Origin: Bacteroidetes bacterium UBA1952
Lineage (GTDB): Bacteria > Bacteroidota > Bacteroidia > Chitinophagales > Chitinophagaceae
Length of the DNA stretch: 19,426 bases
Assembly (NCBI GenBank): GCA_002336725.1
Contig: DDEO01000213.1
Coordinates: forward strand, 1-19,426
Direction: 5' to 3'
A model generated the notes under the pieces. That model ran no database searches. It worked only from the letters and a program-made list of their open reading frames with translations, and had not been told where the DNA came from. Below, piece after piece: positions 14,117 through 19,426 of this stretch (positions within the stretch are counted from its first letter, which is position 1; each line of letters starts with the position of its first letter). The translations under genes and the position numbers were made by a program.

Positions 14117-14881
14117 CTTCTGATCGACACGCACGCTCACCTTTACGACCCGACCTTCGATGCCGACCGCGACCAGATGCTGCAACGCGCAACGGCGGCG
14201 GGCGTACAGAAGATTTTTCTGCCCAACTGCGACTTTGAAACCATTGGCCCGATGCTGGCGCTCTGCCAAAAATACCCGCAGCAGTGCTTCCCGATGCTGG
14301 GGCTGCACCCGTGCTATGTGAAGGAAGACTTTGAGCAGGAACTGGCGCGGCTAAAGATTTTCCTGGAGAAAAACCGCTTTTGGGCGATTGGCGAAATCGG
14401 ACTGGACTTTTACTGGGATAAAACGCTTGTAGCGCAGCAGGAGAAAGCCTTTGCAACTCAAATTGGCTGGGCGCAGGAAAAAGGCCTGCCGGTGGTTGTT
14501 CATAGCCGCGAAAGCACGGCGGCCTGCCTGGATATTCTGGAGCGGGAAGGCAACGGGAACGTGCCGGGCATCCTGCATTGTTTTAGCGGAACGGTGGCCG
14601 AAGCCGAGCGCACTGCCGCGCTTGGGATGTATCTGGGTATCGGCGGGGTGATGACGTATAAGAAATCCACGCTTCCGGAAATCGTGCGGGCCGTGGGCCT
14701 CGTGCGGCTGGTGCTGGAGACCGATGCCCCGTATTTGTCGCCGGTTCCGCATCGCGGCAAGCGCAACGAGAGCAGCTATGTGCCGCATATCGCTCAGGCG
14801 GTTGCCAATGTATTAGACGTGTCGGTAGAAGAAGTGGCGCGGGTAACAACGGCGAATGCAGAGCGGTTGTTTGGAAGCTAA
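14093..14881 (+). CDS. tatD: TatD-family metal-dependent DNase
   Basis: A 262-residue TIM-barrel amidohydrolase-superfamily nuclease, cytoplasmic. All metal-site motifs are present: DTHAHL (H14, H16), GEIGLD (E101), VVHSRE (H137), LHCFSG (H162) and ETDAPYL (D211). ENRNESS-type C-terminal sequence (GKRNESSYVPHIAQAVA) completes the family pattern. Function is DNA repair or 3'-5' exonuclease activity in characterised members; the exact orthologue (TatD, YcfH, YjjV) is not separable here. The only usable ATG lies inside a heptamer repeat, and homology begins at residue 9 (LLIDTHAHL), so the first eight residues are repeat-derived. No Shine-Dalgarno. Convergent with nuoC across a strong terminator. 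Confidence 0.94.
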   Translation: MAHETANRLLIDTHAHLYDPTFDADRDQMLQRATAAGVQKIFLPNCDFETIGPMLALCQKYPQQCFPMLGLHPCYVKEDFEQELARLKIFLEKNRFWAIGEIGLDFYWDKTLVAQQEKAFATQIGWAQEKGLPVVVHSRESTAACLDILEREGNGNVPGILHCFSGTVAEAERTAALGMYLGIGGVMTYKKSTLPEIVRAVGLVRLVLETDAPYLSPVPHRGKRNESSYVPHIAQAVANVLDVSVEEVARVTTANAERLFGS

Positions 14882-14992
14882 AGAGGCCTGCCGGAAGCCG
14901 GCTCGCAAGGGCAAATTCCGGAAATTTTTAAGAAGAAAGAACCCTGGGCAGGAGTGGTATAACACCAAACGCTATCGGTGGGGGATACAGAT

Positions 14993-15033
14993 AAAAAAGA
15001 GCGCCCTTTTTCCGGAAAAGGACGCTCTTTTTT
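14993..15033. terminator. Bidirectional intrinsic terminator between tatD and nuoC
   Basis: A6 followed by GAGCG, a C/A mismatch, CCTTTT, loop TCCGG, AAAAGG, CGCTC and T6. The 17-pair stem with A- and T-tails works in both directions for the convergent genes. The loop and its closing pairs contain a TTCCGGAA octamer (15010-15017). Confidence 0.93.
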
Positions 15034-15050
15034 ATCTTGTTTTTTCACCT

Positions 15051-15614
15051 CTAATAGCTGCCCCCCCGGCCAAACATCTCATCGTCTTTATCGCGGCGGG
15101 TGGGGTCTTCCATCGGGAATTCCTTGCGCATCGGGAAGTAGTCCATCTCGTCCACATTGAGGATGCGGCGCAGGTTGGGATGGCCCACGAAGTTCACACC
15201 AAAGTAGTCGTAGGTCTCGCGCTCCATCCAGTTGGCCCCCGGAAACAGTTGCGTAGCCGTAAAGACATCGGGTTTTTCAACCGGCACAAACGTCTTGATG
15301 CGCAGGCGGTGGTTGGCCGTCAGGTTGTGGAGATGATACACCACACACAGTTCCTCGCCCCGGCGTTCCGGATAATGAACCGCAGCAATATCGGTGAGGA
15401 AACGGAAGCCGTGGTCGTCGTAGAGATGCTGGAGCAGCTTCAGGCTGTCGGTGCTTTTGACGAGGACCGAAAGCAGGCCGTAGCTTTCTTCAAAGCCCTG
15501 GAGCGAAGCACCCCAGGAGGAAGCCTGTAGTTTTTCGCGCAGCAGCGTGTTGGGCGTAGGCGGCAGGGCGGCTTCGGGGTTCGGGTTTTCCGGATTCGTT
15601 TCGGAGGTAATCAT
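15051..15614 (-). CDS. nuoC: NADH-quinone oxidoreductase subunit C
   Basis: A 187-residue peripheral-arm subunit of respiratory complex I (30-kDa subunit family). The signature ERETYDYFGVNFVGHP (131-146) followed by NLRRILN is diagnostic; upstream FLTDIAAVHYPERRGEELCVVYHL (72-95) also fits. The first ~25 residues are Pro/Asn-rich and variable. It is not fused to NuoD, unlike the E. coli protein. Last gene of a nuoA-nuoB-nuoC run on the minus strand; the strong terminator 18 bases after its stop shows that nuoD and later genes do not follow. The gap to nuoB (288 bases) is filled by repeat arrays. ATG at 15612-15614. Confidence 0.95.
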   Translation of the reverse strand: MITSETNPENPNPEAALPPTPNTLLREKLQASSWGASLQGFEESYGLLSVLVKSTDSLKLLQHLYDDHGFRFLTDIAAVHYPERRGEELCVVYHLHNLTANHRLRIKTFVPVEKPDVFTATQLFPGANWMERETYDYFGVNFVGHPNLRRILNVDEMDYFPMRKEFPMEDPTRRDKDDEMFGRGGSY

Positions 15615-15645
15615 GCTAATATGCTGATGTCTAATGTGCTGATGT
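15615..15645 (+). repeat. GTGCTGAT octamer words before nuoC
   Basis: GCTAATAT, GCTGATGT, CTAATGT, GCTGATGT: 8-base words with one 7-base slip, starting at the base next to the nuoC start codon. Same family as 16480-16519 and, inverted, 16654-16693. Confidence 0.75.
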
Positions 15646-15649
15646 GCTT

Positions 15650-15908
15650 TTACCTTTCGACTCTCGTCTCTCGTCTTTTACCTTTCGACTCTCGTCTTTC
15701 TACTTGTGTCTTGCGACTTTCGTCCCCCTCTTCCGCCTCAGGCGGAGGCTGGGGGAGGCACTCTTTTGTCTTTCTACTTGTGTCTTTTGTCTTTCTACTT
15801 TCGTCCCCCTCTTCCGCCTCAGGCGGAGGCTGGGGAGGCACTCTTTTGTCTTTCTACTTGTGTCTTTCGTCTTGATACTTTCTACGCTCGTCTTTTGTCT
15901 CTCTACTG
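15650..15908 (-). repeat. Heptamer array with two embedded GC-rich hairpins
   Basis: Polypyrimidine on the plus strand; on the minus strand the words are AAGACGA, AAGACAC, AAGACAA, AAGTAGA, AAGTATC, GAGTCGA and AAGGTAA in 7-base phase. Blocks run 15650-15726, 15766-15807 and 15846-15908. Between them sit two nearly identical GC-rich inserts, each with CCGCC-TCA-GGCGG (15733-15745 and 15814-15826), making an 81-base direct duplication. The last word contains the nuoB stop codon. The array lies inside the nuoB-nuoC transcript. Confidence 0.93.
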
Positions 15909-16466
15909 AATGCCGTAGCTCTCCATGAGTGCCTGATATTGGTCGGAAGAGCGGCGGCGTAGGCTTTCTTTGCCGATGAGATCCTGAATGCGCATCACGC
16001 CTTCGATGATGCCTTCCGGACGCGGCGGGCAGCCGGGTACATACACATCTACCGGGATGATCTGGTCGATGCCCTGCAGCACGGAGTACGAGTCGAAAAT
16101 ACCGCCGGAACAGGCACAGGCACCTACGGCCATTACCCAGCGCGGCTCCGCCATTTGCAGATAGACCTGCTTGACAACCGGGGCCATCTTTTTGGCAATC
16201 GTACCCATCACCATCAGCAGGTCGCACTGCCGGGGCGTGAAGCCCATGCGCTCCGACCCGAAGCGGGCCAGGTCGTAGTTGGCACCCATCGTGGCCATAA
16301 ACTCAATGCCGCAGCACGAGGTGGCGAAGGGCAGGGGCCAGATAGAGTTTTTGCGGGCCAGGCCAACCACTTCGGAGAGTTTGGTGGCCATAAAGCCTTC
16401 GCCCATCACGCCTTGCGGCATAGCGGGTACTTTGGGATGCGGATTATGTATTACCGGACGAGCCAT
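15903..16466 (-). CDS. nuoB: NADH-quinone oxidoreductase subunit B
   Basis: A 187-residue subunit that carries iron-sulfur cluster N2, the last electron carrier before quinone in complex I. All four cluster ligands are present: C51 and C52 (ATSCCGIEFM), C117 (GACACSGG) and C146 (PGCPPRPE), with spacings identical to E. coli NuoB as I recall them. RFGSERMGFTPRQCDLLMV (69-87) is also typical. ATG at 16464-16466. Second gene of the nuoABC run, 224 bases after nuoA, with octamer arrays in that gap. Its stop codon is part of a heptamer word. Confidence 0.96.
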   Translation of the reverse strand: MARPVIHNPHPKVPAMPQGVMGEGFMATKLSEVVGLARKNSIWPLPFATSCCGIEFMATMGANYDLARFGSERMGFTPRQCDLLMVMGTIAKKMAPVVKQVYLQMAEPRWVMAVGACACSGGIFDSYSVLQGIDQIIPVDVYVPGCPPRPEGIIEGVMRIQDLIGKESLRRRSSDQYQALMESYGIQ

Positions 16467-16479
16467 GGTATTTTAATTT

Positions 16480-16693
16480 GCTAATGGGCCAATGTGCTGA
16501 TGTGCTCATTGGCCGGTGAAGAGAAGCGGGGAAAGCAAACTTTGGTTGCAAACTTCGCTTAAAAAATAACGTAAACGCGCTAAAAGGGTTGGAAACGTAC
16601 TCAATGCCGGGAATGCCTTAACAAACCTTTTCACAATCAGTTTCCCTAAATGTACCAGCACATCAGCACACCGGCATATCAGCACATTTATCA
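16480..16693. repeat. Two GTGCTGAT octamer arrays in the nuoA-nuoB gap
   Basis: 16480-16519 is five octamers (GCTAATGG, GCCAATGT, GCTGATGT, GCTCATTG, GCCGGTGA). 16654-16693 is five in the opposite orientation (ACCAGCAC, ATCAGCAC twice, ACCGGCAT, ATTTATCA), the last of which contains the nuoA stop codon. The 134 bases between have AAGTTTGC twice on the minus strand (near 16530-16555) and no gene. Confidence 0.85.
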
Positions 16694-17083
16694 GTCTTCC
16701 CACTTCAATGCGCCTTTTTTGAGGATATAGATAAATCCGCAAAAAAAGAAAGCCACGAACATCAGCACGGCCAGAAAGCCATCGGTGCCAAGCGCCCGGA
16801 AATTCACCGCATAGGGATAGAAAAAGATGACTTCTACGTCGAAAAGCACAAAGAGAATGGCCACGAGGAAGTATTTTACGGCCAGCGGCTGACGGGCATT
16901 GCCCACGGCGGGAATGCCGCTCTCGAAGTTGGCGAGCTTTTCATGGGTGCGGCGCTTGGGGCCAAGCAACGAAGACGCTACGAGCGTGAGCACCACAAAT
17001 CCAATCCCGACCAGCAACTGCAAAACAACGGGCAGGTAATTGACCGGCGAACTGGTCGCCGCCTGAAAAAGCGTGGGAAACAT
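16691..17083 (-). CDS. nuoA: NADH-quinone oxidoreductase subunit A
   Basis: A 130-residue membrane subunit of complex I, with three helices (about 16-40, 70-90, 102-121). The conserved loop after helix 1 is present: ANFESGIPAVGNAR (51-64), and helix 2 has the family acids in YFLVAILFVLFDVEVIFFYPYA (D82, E84). Length is normal. ATG at 17081-17083, with a TACTTTTGC promoter element about 27 bases upstream, so this is the first gene of the nuoABC transcript. The stop codon falls inside an octamer repeat. Confidence 0.95.
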   Translation of the reverse strand: MFPTLFQAATSSPVNYLPVVLQLLVGIGFVVLTLVASSLLGPKRRTHEKLANFESGIPAVGNARQPLAVKYFLVAILFVLFDVEVIFFYPYAVNFRALGTDGFLAVLMFVAFFFCGFIYILKKGALKWED

Positions 17084-17108
17084 AAGCAGACGAAAAGCTA
17101 AAAACCCT

Positions 17109-17117
17109 GCAAAAGTA
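17109..17117 (-). promoter_or_regulatory. -7 promoter element of nuoABC
   Basis: Minus-strand TACTTTTGC, identical to the corA box at 1479-1487, ends 25 bases before the nuoA ATG. No clear TTG at -33; the upstream DNA is GC-rich and then the CATGAAA array. Confidence 0.6.
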
Positions 17118-17143
17118 GGCCGTCGGCGGGGATGTTTCAGGGG

Positions 17144-17223
17144 TCATGTTTCATGTTTCATGTTTCATGGGAGTTGATAGTTGTTGGTGAGGATTGATGG
17201 TTGTTGATAATGCTGTTGATGAT
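17144..17223 (-). repeat. CATGAAA heptamers followed by GTTGAT decamers
   Basis: 17144-17171 is TCATGTT three times and TCATGGG (minus strand AACATGA). 17173-17223 is decamers GTTGATAGTT, GTTGGTGAGG, ATTGATGGTT, GTTGATAATG and a last GTTGATGAT word. Read in the direction of nuoA the order is decamers, then heptamers, then gene, the same order as in front of tatD. Confidence 0.9.
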
Positions 17224-17250
17224 ACTATTCTGGTTCCGCGTTTTTTTGTC

Positions 17251-17321
17251 ATTCCCGAAGGGAATCTTTTTGTCGCCCTGAAAGGGTCTCTGAATAATGC
17301 GCAGGCCCTTTCAGGGCGACA
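17251..17321. repeat. Two intergenic hairpins
   Basis: ATTCCC-GAA-GGGAAT at 17251-17265 is a perfect triloop hairpin. 17271-17286 (TGTCGCCCTGAAAGGG) is perfectly complementary to 17306-17321 across a 19-base loop. No T-run follows. These are probably dispersed palindromic elements; a role as terminator is not supported. Confidence 0.75.
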
Positions 17322-17361
17322 AAGAATCGTACAGAAAAACTTGTGGTTATCATCCCCTTAA

Positions 17362-17580
17362 GTCTTCGGCCGTCCCTCTCCTTTCCGGGTTTCGCCGCCG
17401 AGGCAGAAAACCGCAGGTCGGGAGAGCGAAAGAGCGGACGAAGACAGCCTTACTTTTTACTTGCCACTTGTTACTATCCACTAGTGTAAAGTCAAGTCAT
17501 TATTGTCGGCGCGAGCCTCACCCCCGCCCCCTCTCCGAAGGAGAGGGGAGCCAAGAGAACCGACAGTTTTACCTTGACTT
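17362..17580. repeat. Two longer nested palindromic elements
   Basis: 17362-17445 has outer arms GTCTTCGGCCG and CGGACGAAGAC with one mismatch, and weaker pairing inside. 17489-17580 is nested: AAGTCAAG with CTTGACTT, TGTCGG with CCGACA, and a central perfect hairpin of nine pairs with loop GAA (17528-17548). The C-rich strand of that core also occurs at 8769-8790. A reading frame crosses the area but has no recognisable domain. Confidence 0.7.
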
Positions 17581-17594
17581 GCCACTAGCGGCTT

Positions 17595-17762
17595 TCTACT
17601 TTCCTCTTTTGTCTTTCTACTTTCCTCTTTTGTTTTTCTACTTTCCTCTTTTGTTTTTCTACTTTCCTCTTTTGTCTTTCTACTTTCCTCTTTTGTCTTT
17701 CTACTTTCCTCTTTTGTCTTTCTACTTTTGTCTTTCGTCTTTCTACCAACGGCTTCCTACTC
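17595..17762 (-). repeat. Array of AAGNNNN heptamers abutting the dehydrogenase start
   Basis: Plus-strand words TCTACTT, TCCTCTT, TTGTCTT (minus strand AAGTAGA, AAGAGGA, AAGACAA) repeat six times as a 21-base unit, then TCTACTT, TTGTCTT, TCGTCTT and decayed words ACGGCTT, CCTACTC, ending one base before the ATG at 17764. Late in the array, TACTTTTG (17723-17730) matches the -7 promoter box, 33 bases before the ATG, so the repeat may supply the promoter. Confidence 0.93.
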
Positions 17763-17763
17763 T

Positions 17764-19221
17764 ATGAACCTCACGGCTCCTGCGCAGATTTTAAACTTCA
17801 TCAACGGCGCTTTTGTGCCGCCTGTTTCCGGAAAATTTCTCCCCAACAGCAACCCCGCGACCGGCGAAATTTATAGCGAAACGCCCGACAGCAATGCCGC
17901 CGATGTGGATGCCGCCGTGCGGGCTTCGCAGGCCGCTTTCCCGAAATGGAGTACAACGCCTGCCGAAGACCGTTTCCGGATTCTGAACCGCGTGGCAGAG
18001 TTGATTGAAGAGAACCTCGATGCCCTCGCGCTCGCCGAAACCAATGACAACGGCAAGCCGTTCTGGCTTTCCAAAAAAGTGGACATCCCCCGCGCGGCAG
18101 CCAATTTCCGGTTTTTTGCCACCGGCATCATGCACCTTTCCACCGAAAGCCACGGCATGGAAGACAAGGCGATTAACTACACGTTGCGCCAGCCGATTGG
18201 CGTGGTGGGCTGCATCTCGCCCTGGAACCTGCCGCTCTATCTTTTTACCTGGAAGATAGCGCCCGCACTCGCCGCCGGAAACTGCGTGGTGGCCAAGCCA
18301 AGCGAGGTAACGCCGATGACGGCTTATCTGCTCTGCCACCTGTGTAAAGCCGCCGGGCTGCCCGACGGCGTACTCAATATTATTCATGGCACCGGCCCCG
18401 ACTGCGGTAGCGCCATTGTGGCGCATCCGGAAATAAAGGCGATTTCGTTTACCGGTTCCACCCGCGCCGGCGCCGACATTGCCCGCACCGCCGCGCCGAT
18501 GTTCAAGAAAATCAGTCTGGAGCTGGGCGGCAAAAACCCCAATATCATTTTCGCCGATTGCGACTGGGAAAAAACGCTGCGCACGACCGTGCAGTCGTCG
18601 TTTGCCAATCAGGGGCAGATTTGCCTCTGCGGCTCGCGCATCCTGGTGGAGGAAAGTATTTATGAAAAATTCAAGGAAGATTTCCTGGCCCGCGTCGCAA
18701 AACTGACTGTTGGCGACCCGCTCAATGAGAAGTCTAAGCAGGGCGCGGTGGTGAGCCGGATGCACTACGAAAAAGTGCTGCGCATGATTGCCGAAGCACG
18801 GGCAGAAGGCGGAAAAATCCTGGCGGGCGGCGAAGCGGTGCGGCTTTCCGGGCGCTGCGAAAACGGCCTTTTCATCGCTCCGACGGTCATCGAAGGGCTT
18901 GGCCCGGATTGCCCAACGAACCGCGACGAGATTTTTGGGCCGGTGGTTACGCTGCAAACTTTTAAAACCGAAGAAGAAGCCCTCCGGCTGGCAAACGCTT
19001 CGGATTATGGCCTTTCGGCAACGATTTGGACACAAAACCTGACGCGTGCACACCGCATGGCGGCGGGCGTACATTCCGGAATTATCTGGGTCAATACCTG
19101 GTTGCTGCGCGATTTGCGTACGCCGTTTGGCGGCTTCAAAAACAGCGGCGTGGGCCGCGAGGGCGGCTGGGAAGCCCTGCGCTTCTTCACCGAGCCAAAG
19201 AATGTGTGTATTGAATTGTAG
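17764..19221 (+). CDS. Aldehyde dehydrogenase, 2-aminomuconate/2-hydroxymuconate semialdehyde type
   Basis: A 485-residue NAD(P)-dependent dehydrogenase. Oxyanion Asn154 (ISPWNLPLYL), general-base Glu253 (LELGGKN) and catalytic Cys287 (GQICLCGSRI) are present, as are GSTRAG (231-236) and EIFGPVV (389-395). The ICLC around the nucleophile and VNTWLLRDLRTPFGG near the C-terminus are, from family knowledge, typical of the ALDH8-like enzymes that oxidise 2-aminomuconic or 2-hydroxymuconic semialdehyde in tryptophan (kynurenine) or catechol breakdown. No other pathway gene is in the window, so the substrate is inference. Start at the ATG 17764 (MNLTAPAQILNFINGAF); the 12-residue extension would be translated heptamer repeat. 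Downstream are palindromic repeats that may end the transcript. Confidence 0.9.
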   Translation: MNLTAPAQILNFINGAFVPPVSGKFLPNSNPATGEIYSETPDSNAADVDAAVRASQAAFPKWSTTPAEDRFRILNRVAELIEENLDALALAETNDNGKPFWLSKKVDIPRAAANFRFFATGIMHLSTESHGMEDKAINYTLRQPIGVVGCISPWNLPLYLFTWKIAPALAAGNCVVAKPSEVTPMTAYLLCHLCKAAGLPDGVLNIIHGTGPDCGSAIVAHPEIKAISFTGSTRAGADIARTAAPMFKKISLELGGKNPNIIFADCDWEKTLRTTVQSSFANQGQICLCGSRILVEESIYEKFKEDFLARVAKLTVGDPLNEKSKQGAVVSRMHYEKVLRMIAEARAEGGKILAGGEAVRLSGRCENGLFIAPTVIEGLGPDCPTNRDEIFGPVVTLQTFKTEEEALRLANASDYGLSATIWTQNLTRAHRMAAGVHSGIIWVNTWLLRDLRTPFGGFKNSGVGREGGWEALRFFTEPKNVCIEL

Positions 19222-19227
19222 GCCCGC

Positions 19228-19291
19228 GACCTGACAGGTCAAGTCCGCCTCCGGCGGACGCAGATGCCTGTCAGGTCCGAATTACGTCTTC
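19228..19291. repeat. 64-base palindromic repeat, copy 1
   Basis: Outer arms GACCTGACAGG (19228-19238) and CCTGTCAGGTC (19268-19278) are perfectly complementary; inside is a triloop hairpin GTCCGCC-TCC-GGCGGAC (19243-19259). It lies 6 bases after the dehydrogenase stop. A second copy starts 135 bases later with one mismatch. It may act as a terminator-like structure but lacks a T-run. Confidence 0.92.
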
Positions 19292-19362
19292 CGGAAAGGT
19301 GTTTGTAATGCGTTCTATAAATATAGAAAACAGACCTGTCAGGCATCCTGCGCTCCGCTTCG

Positions 19363-19426
19363 GACCTGACAGGTCAAGTCCGCCTCTGGCGGACGCAGAT
19401 GCCTGTCAGGTCCGAATTACGTCTTC
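19363..19426. repeat. 64-base palindromic repeat, copy 2 (at window edge)
   Basis: 63 of 64 bases match 19228-19291 (only 19252/19387 differ, C to T). Between the copies, GACCTGTCAGGCATCC at 19333-19348 is a third, partial inverted copy of the arm. The second copy ends exactly at the window edge, so a longer tandem array may continue outside. Confidence 0.9.

Noticed and set aside
17271..17321. Intrinsic terminator for an upstream gene
   Set aside because: Long perfect stem but a 19-base loop, no T-run, and no gene transcribing into it on either strand.
17297..17767. 156-codon plus-strand frame upstream of the aldehyde dehydrogenase
   Set aside because: Its C-terminal half is translated 21-base repeat and its N-terminal half crosses palindromic elements; no homology is apparent.
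17791..19242. 483-codon minus-strand frame opposite the aldehyde dehydrogenase
   Set aside because: Shadow frame in GC-rich codon-biased DNA; the plus-strand protein has all catalytic motifs.

Overview
The window looks like chromosomal DNA of a Bacteroidota bacterium, possibly Saprospiria/Chitinophagia-like. Three things point there: start-proximal TAnnTTTG promoter elements upstream of corA, fbp and nuoA, almost no Shine-Dalgarno sequences, and gene families typical of the phylum (DUF58 plus a BatD-like protein, a short ECF sigma factor, a CarH-like MerR regulator with an SRPBCC protein, a nuoB with no fused partner). The species cannot be named from this sequence. There is no rRNA, tRNA, CRISPR array, transposase or phage gene.

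Layout, left to right: fbp (-, runs off the left edge); corA (+); a NUDIX hydrolase (-); nadB (-); a DegT-family sugar aminotransferase (+) bracketed by two copies of a palindromic element; DUF58 and a BatD-like membrane protein (+, overlapping ATGA); a bidirectional terminator; an ECF sigma factor (-); a MerR regulator with the CarH-type cobalamin motif (-); an SRPBCC protein (-); a Wzy-like polymerase (-, TTG start); a small lipoprotein with a CX4CH motif (-); tatD (+); a second bidirectional terminator; nuoC, nuoB, nuoA (-, transcribed A to B to C); and an aldehyde dehydrogenase of the 2-aminomuconate/2-hydroxymuconate semialdehyde type (+). Most genes are housekeeping or cell-envelope genes. 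Only DUF58/BatD-like, wzy/SRPBCC/merR/sigma and nuoABC look like co-oriented functional groups. The merR-sigma pair with SRPBCC resembles light-response (carotenoid) regulatory loci, but no carotenoid gene is present.

The striking part is the non-coding quarter of the window (about 5.2 kb). It is filled with fixed-period arrays of short degenerate words: heptamers of the form AAGNNNN (up to 44 consecutive words with no phase slip), heptamers AACATGA and GTTAGGT, octamers GTGCTGAT and TTGAGCCA, nonamers CACGAATG-type, and decamers GTTGATGAAG. These arrays run right up to, and in places include, start and stop codons (tatD start, nuoA and nuoB stops). They are mixed with many perfect hairpins with three-base loops and with longer palindromic elements.

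Superimposed on everything, coding and non-coding, the palindromic octamer TTCCGGAA occurs 23 times in 19.4 kb, where chance predicts fewer than one. In genes it is read in all three frames, so the signal is at the DNA level. It is a candidate highly iterated palindrome analogous to HIP1 of cyanobacteria.
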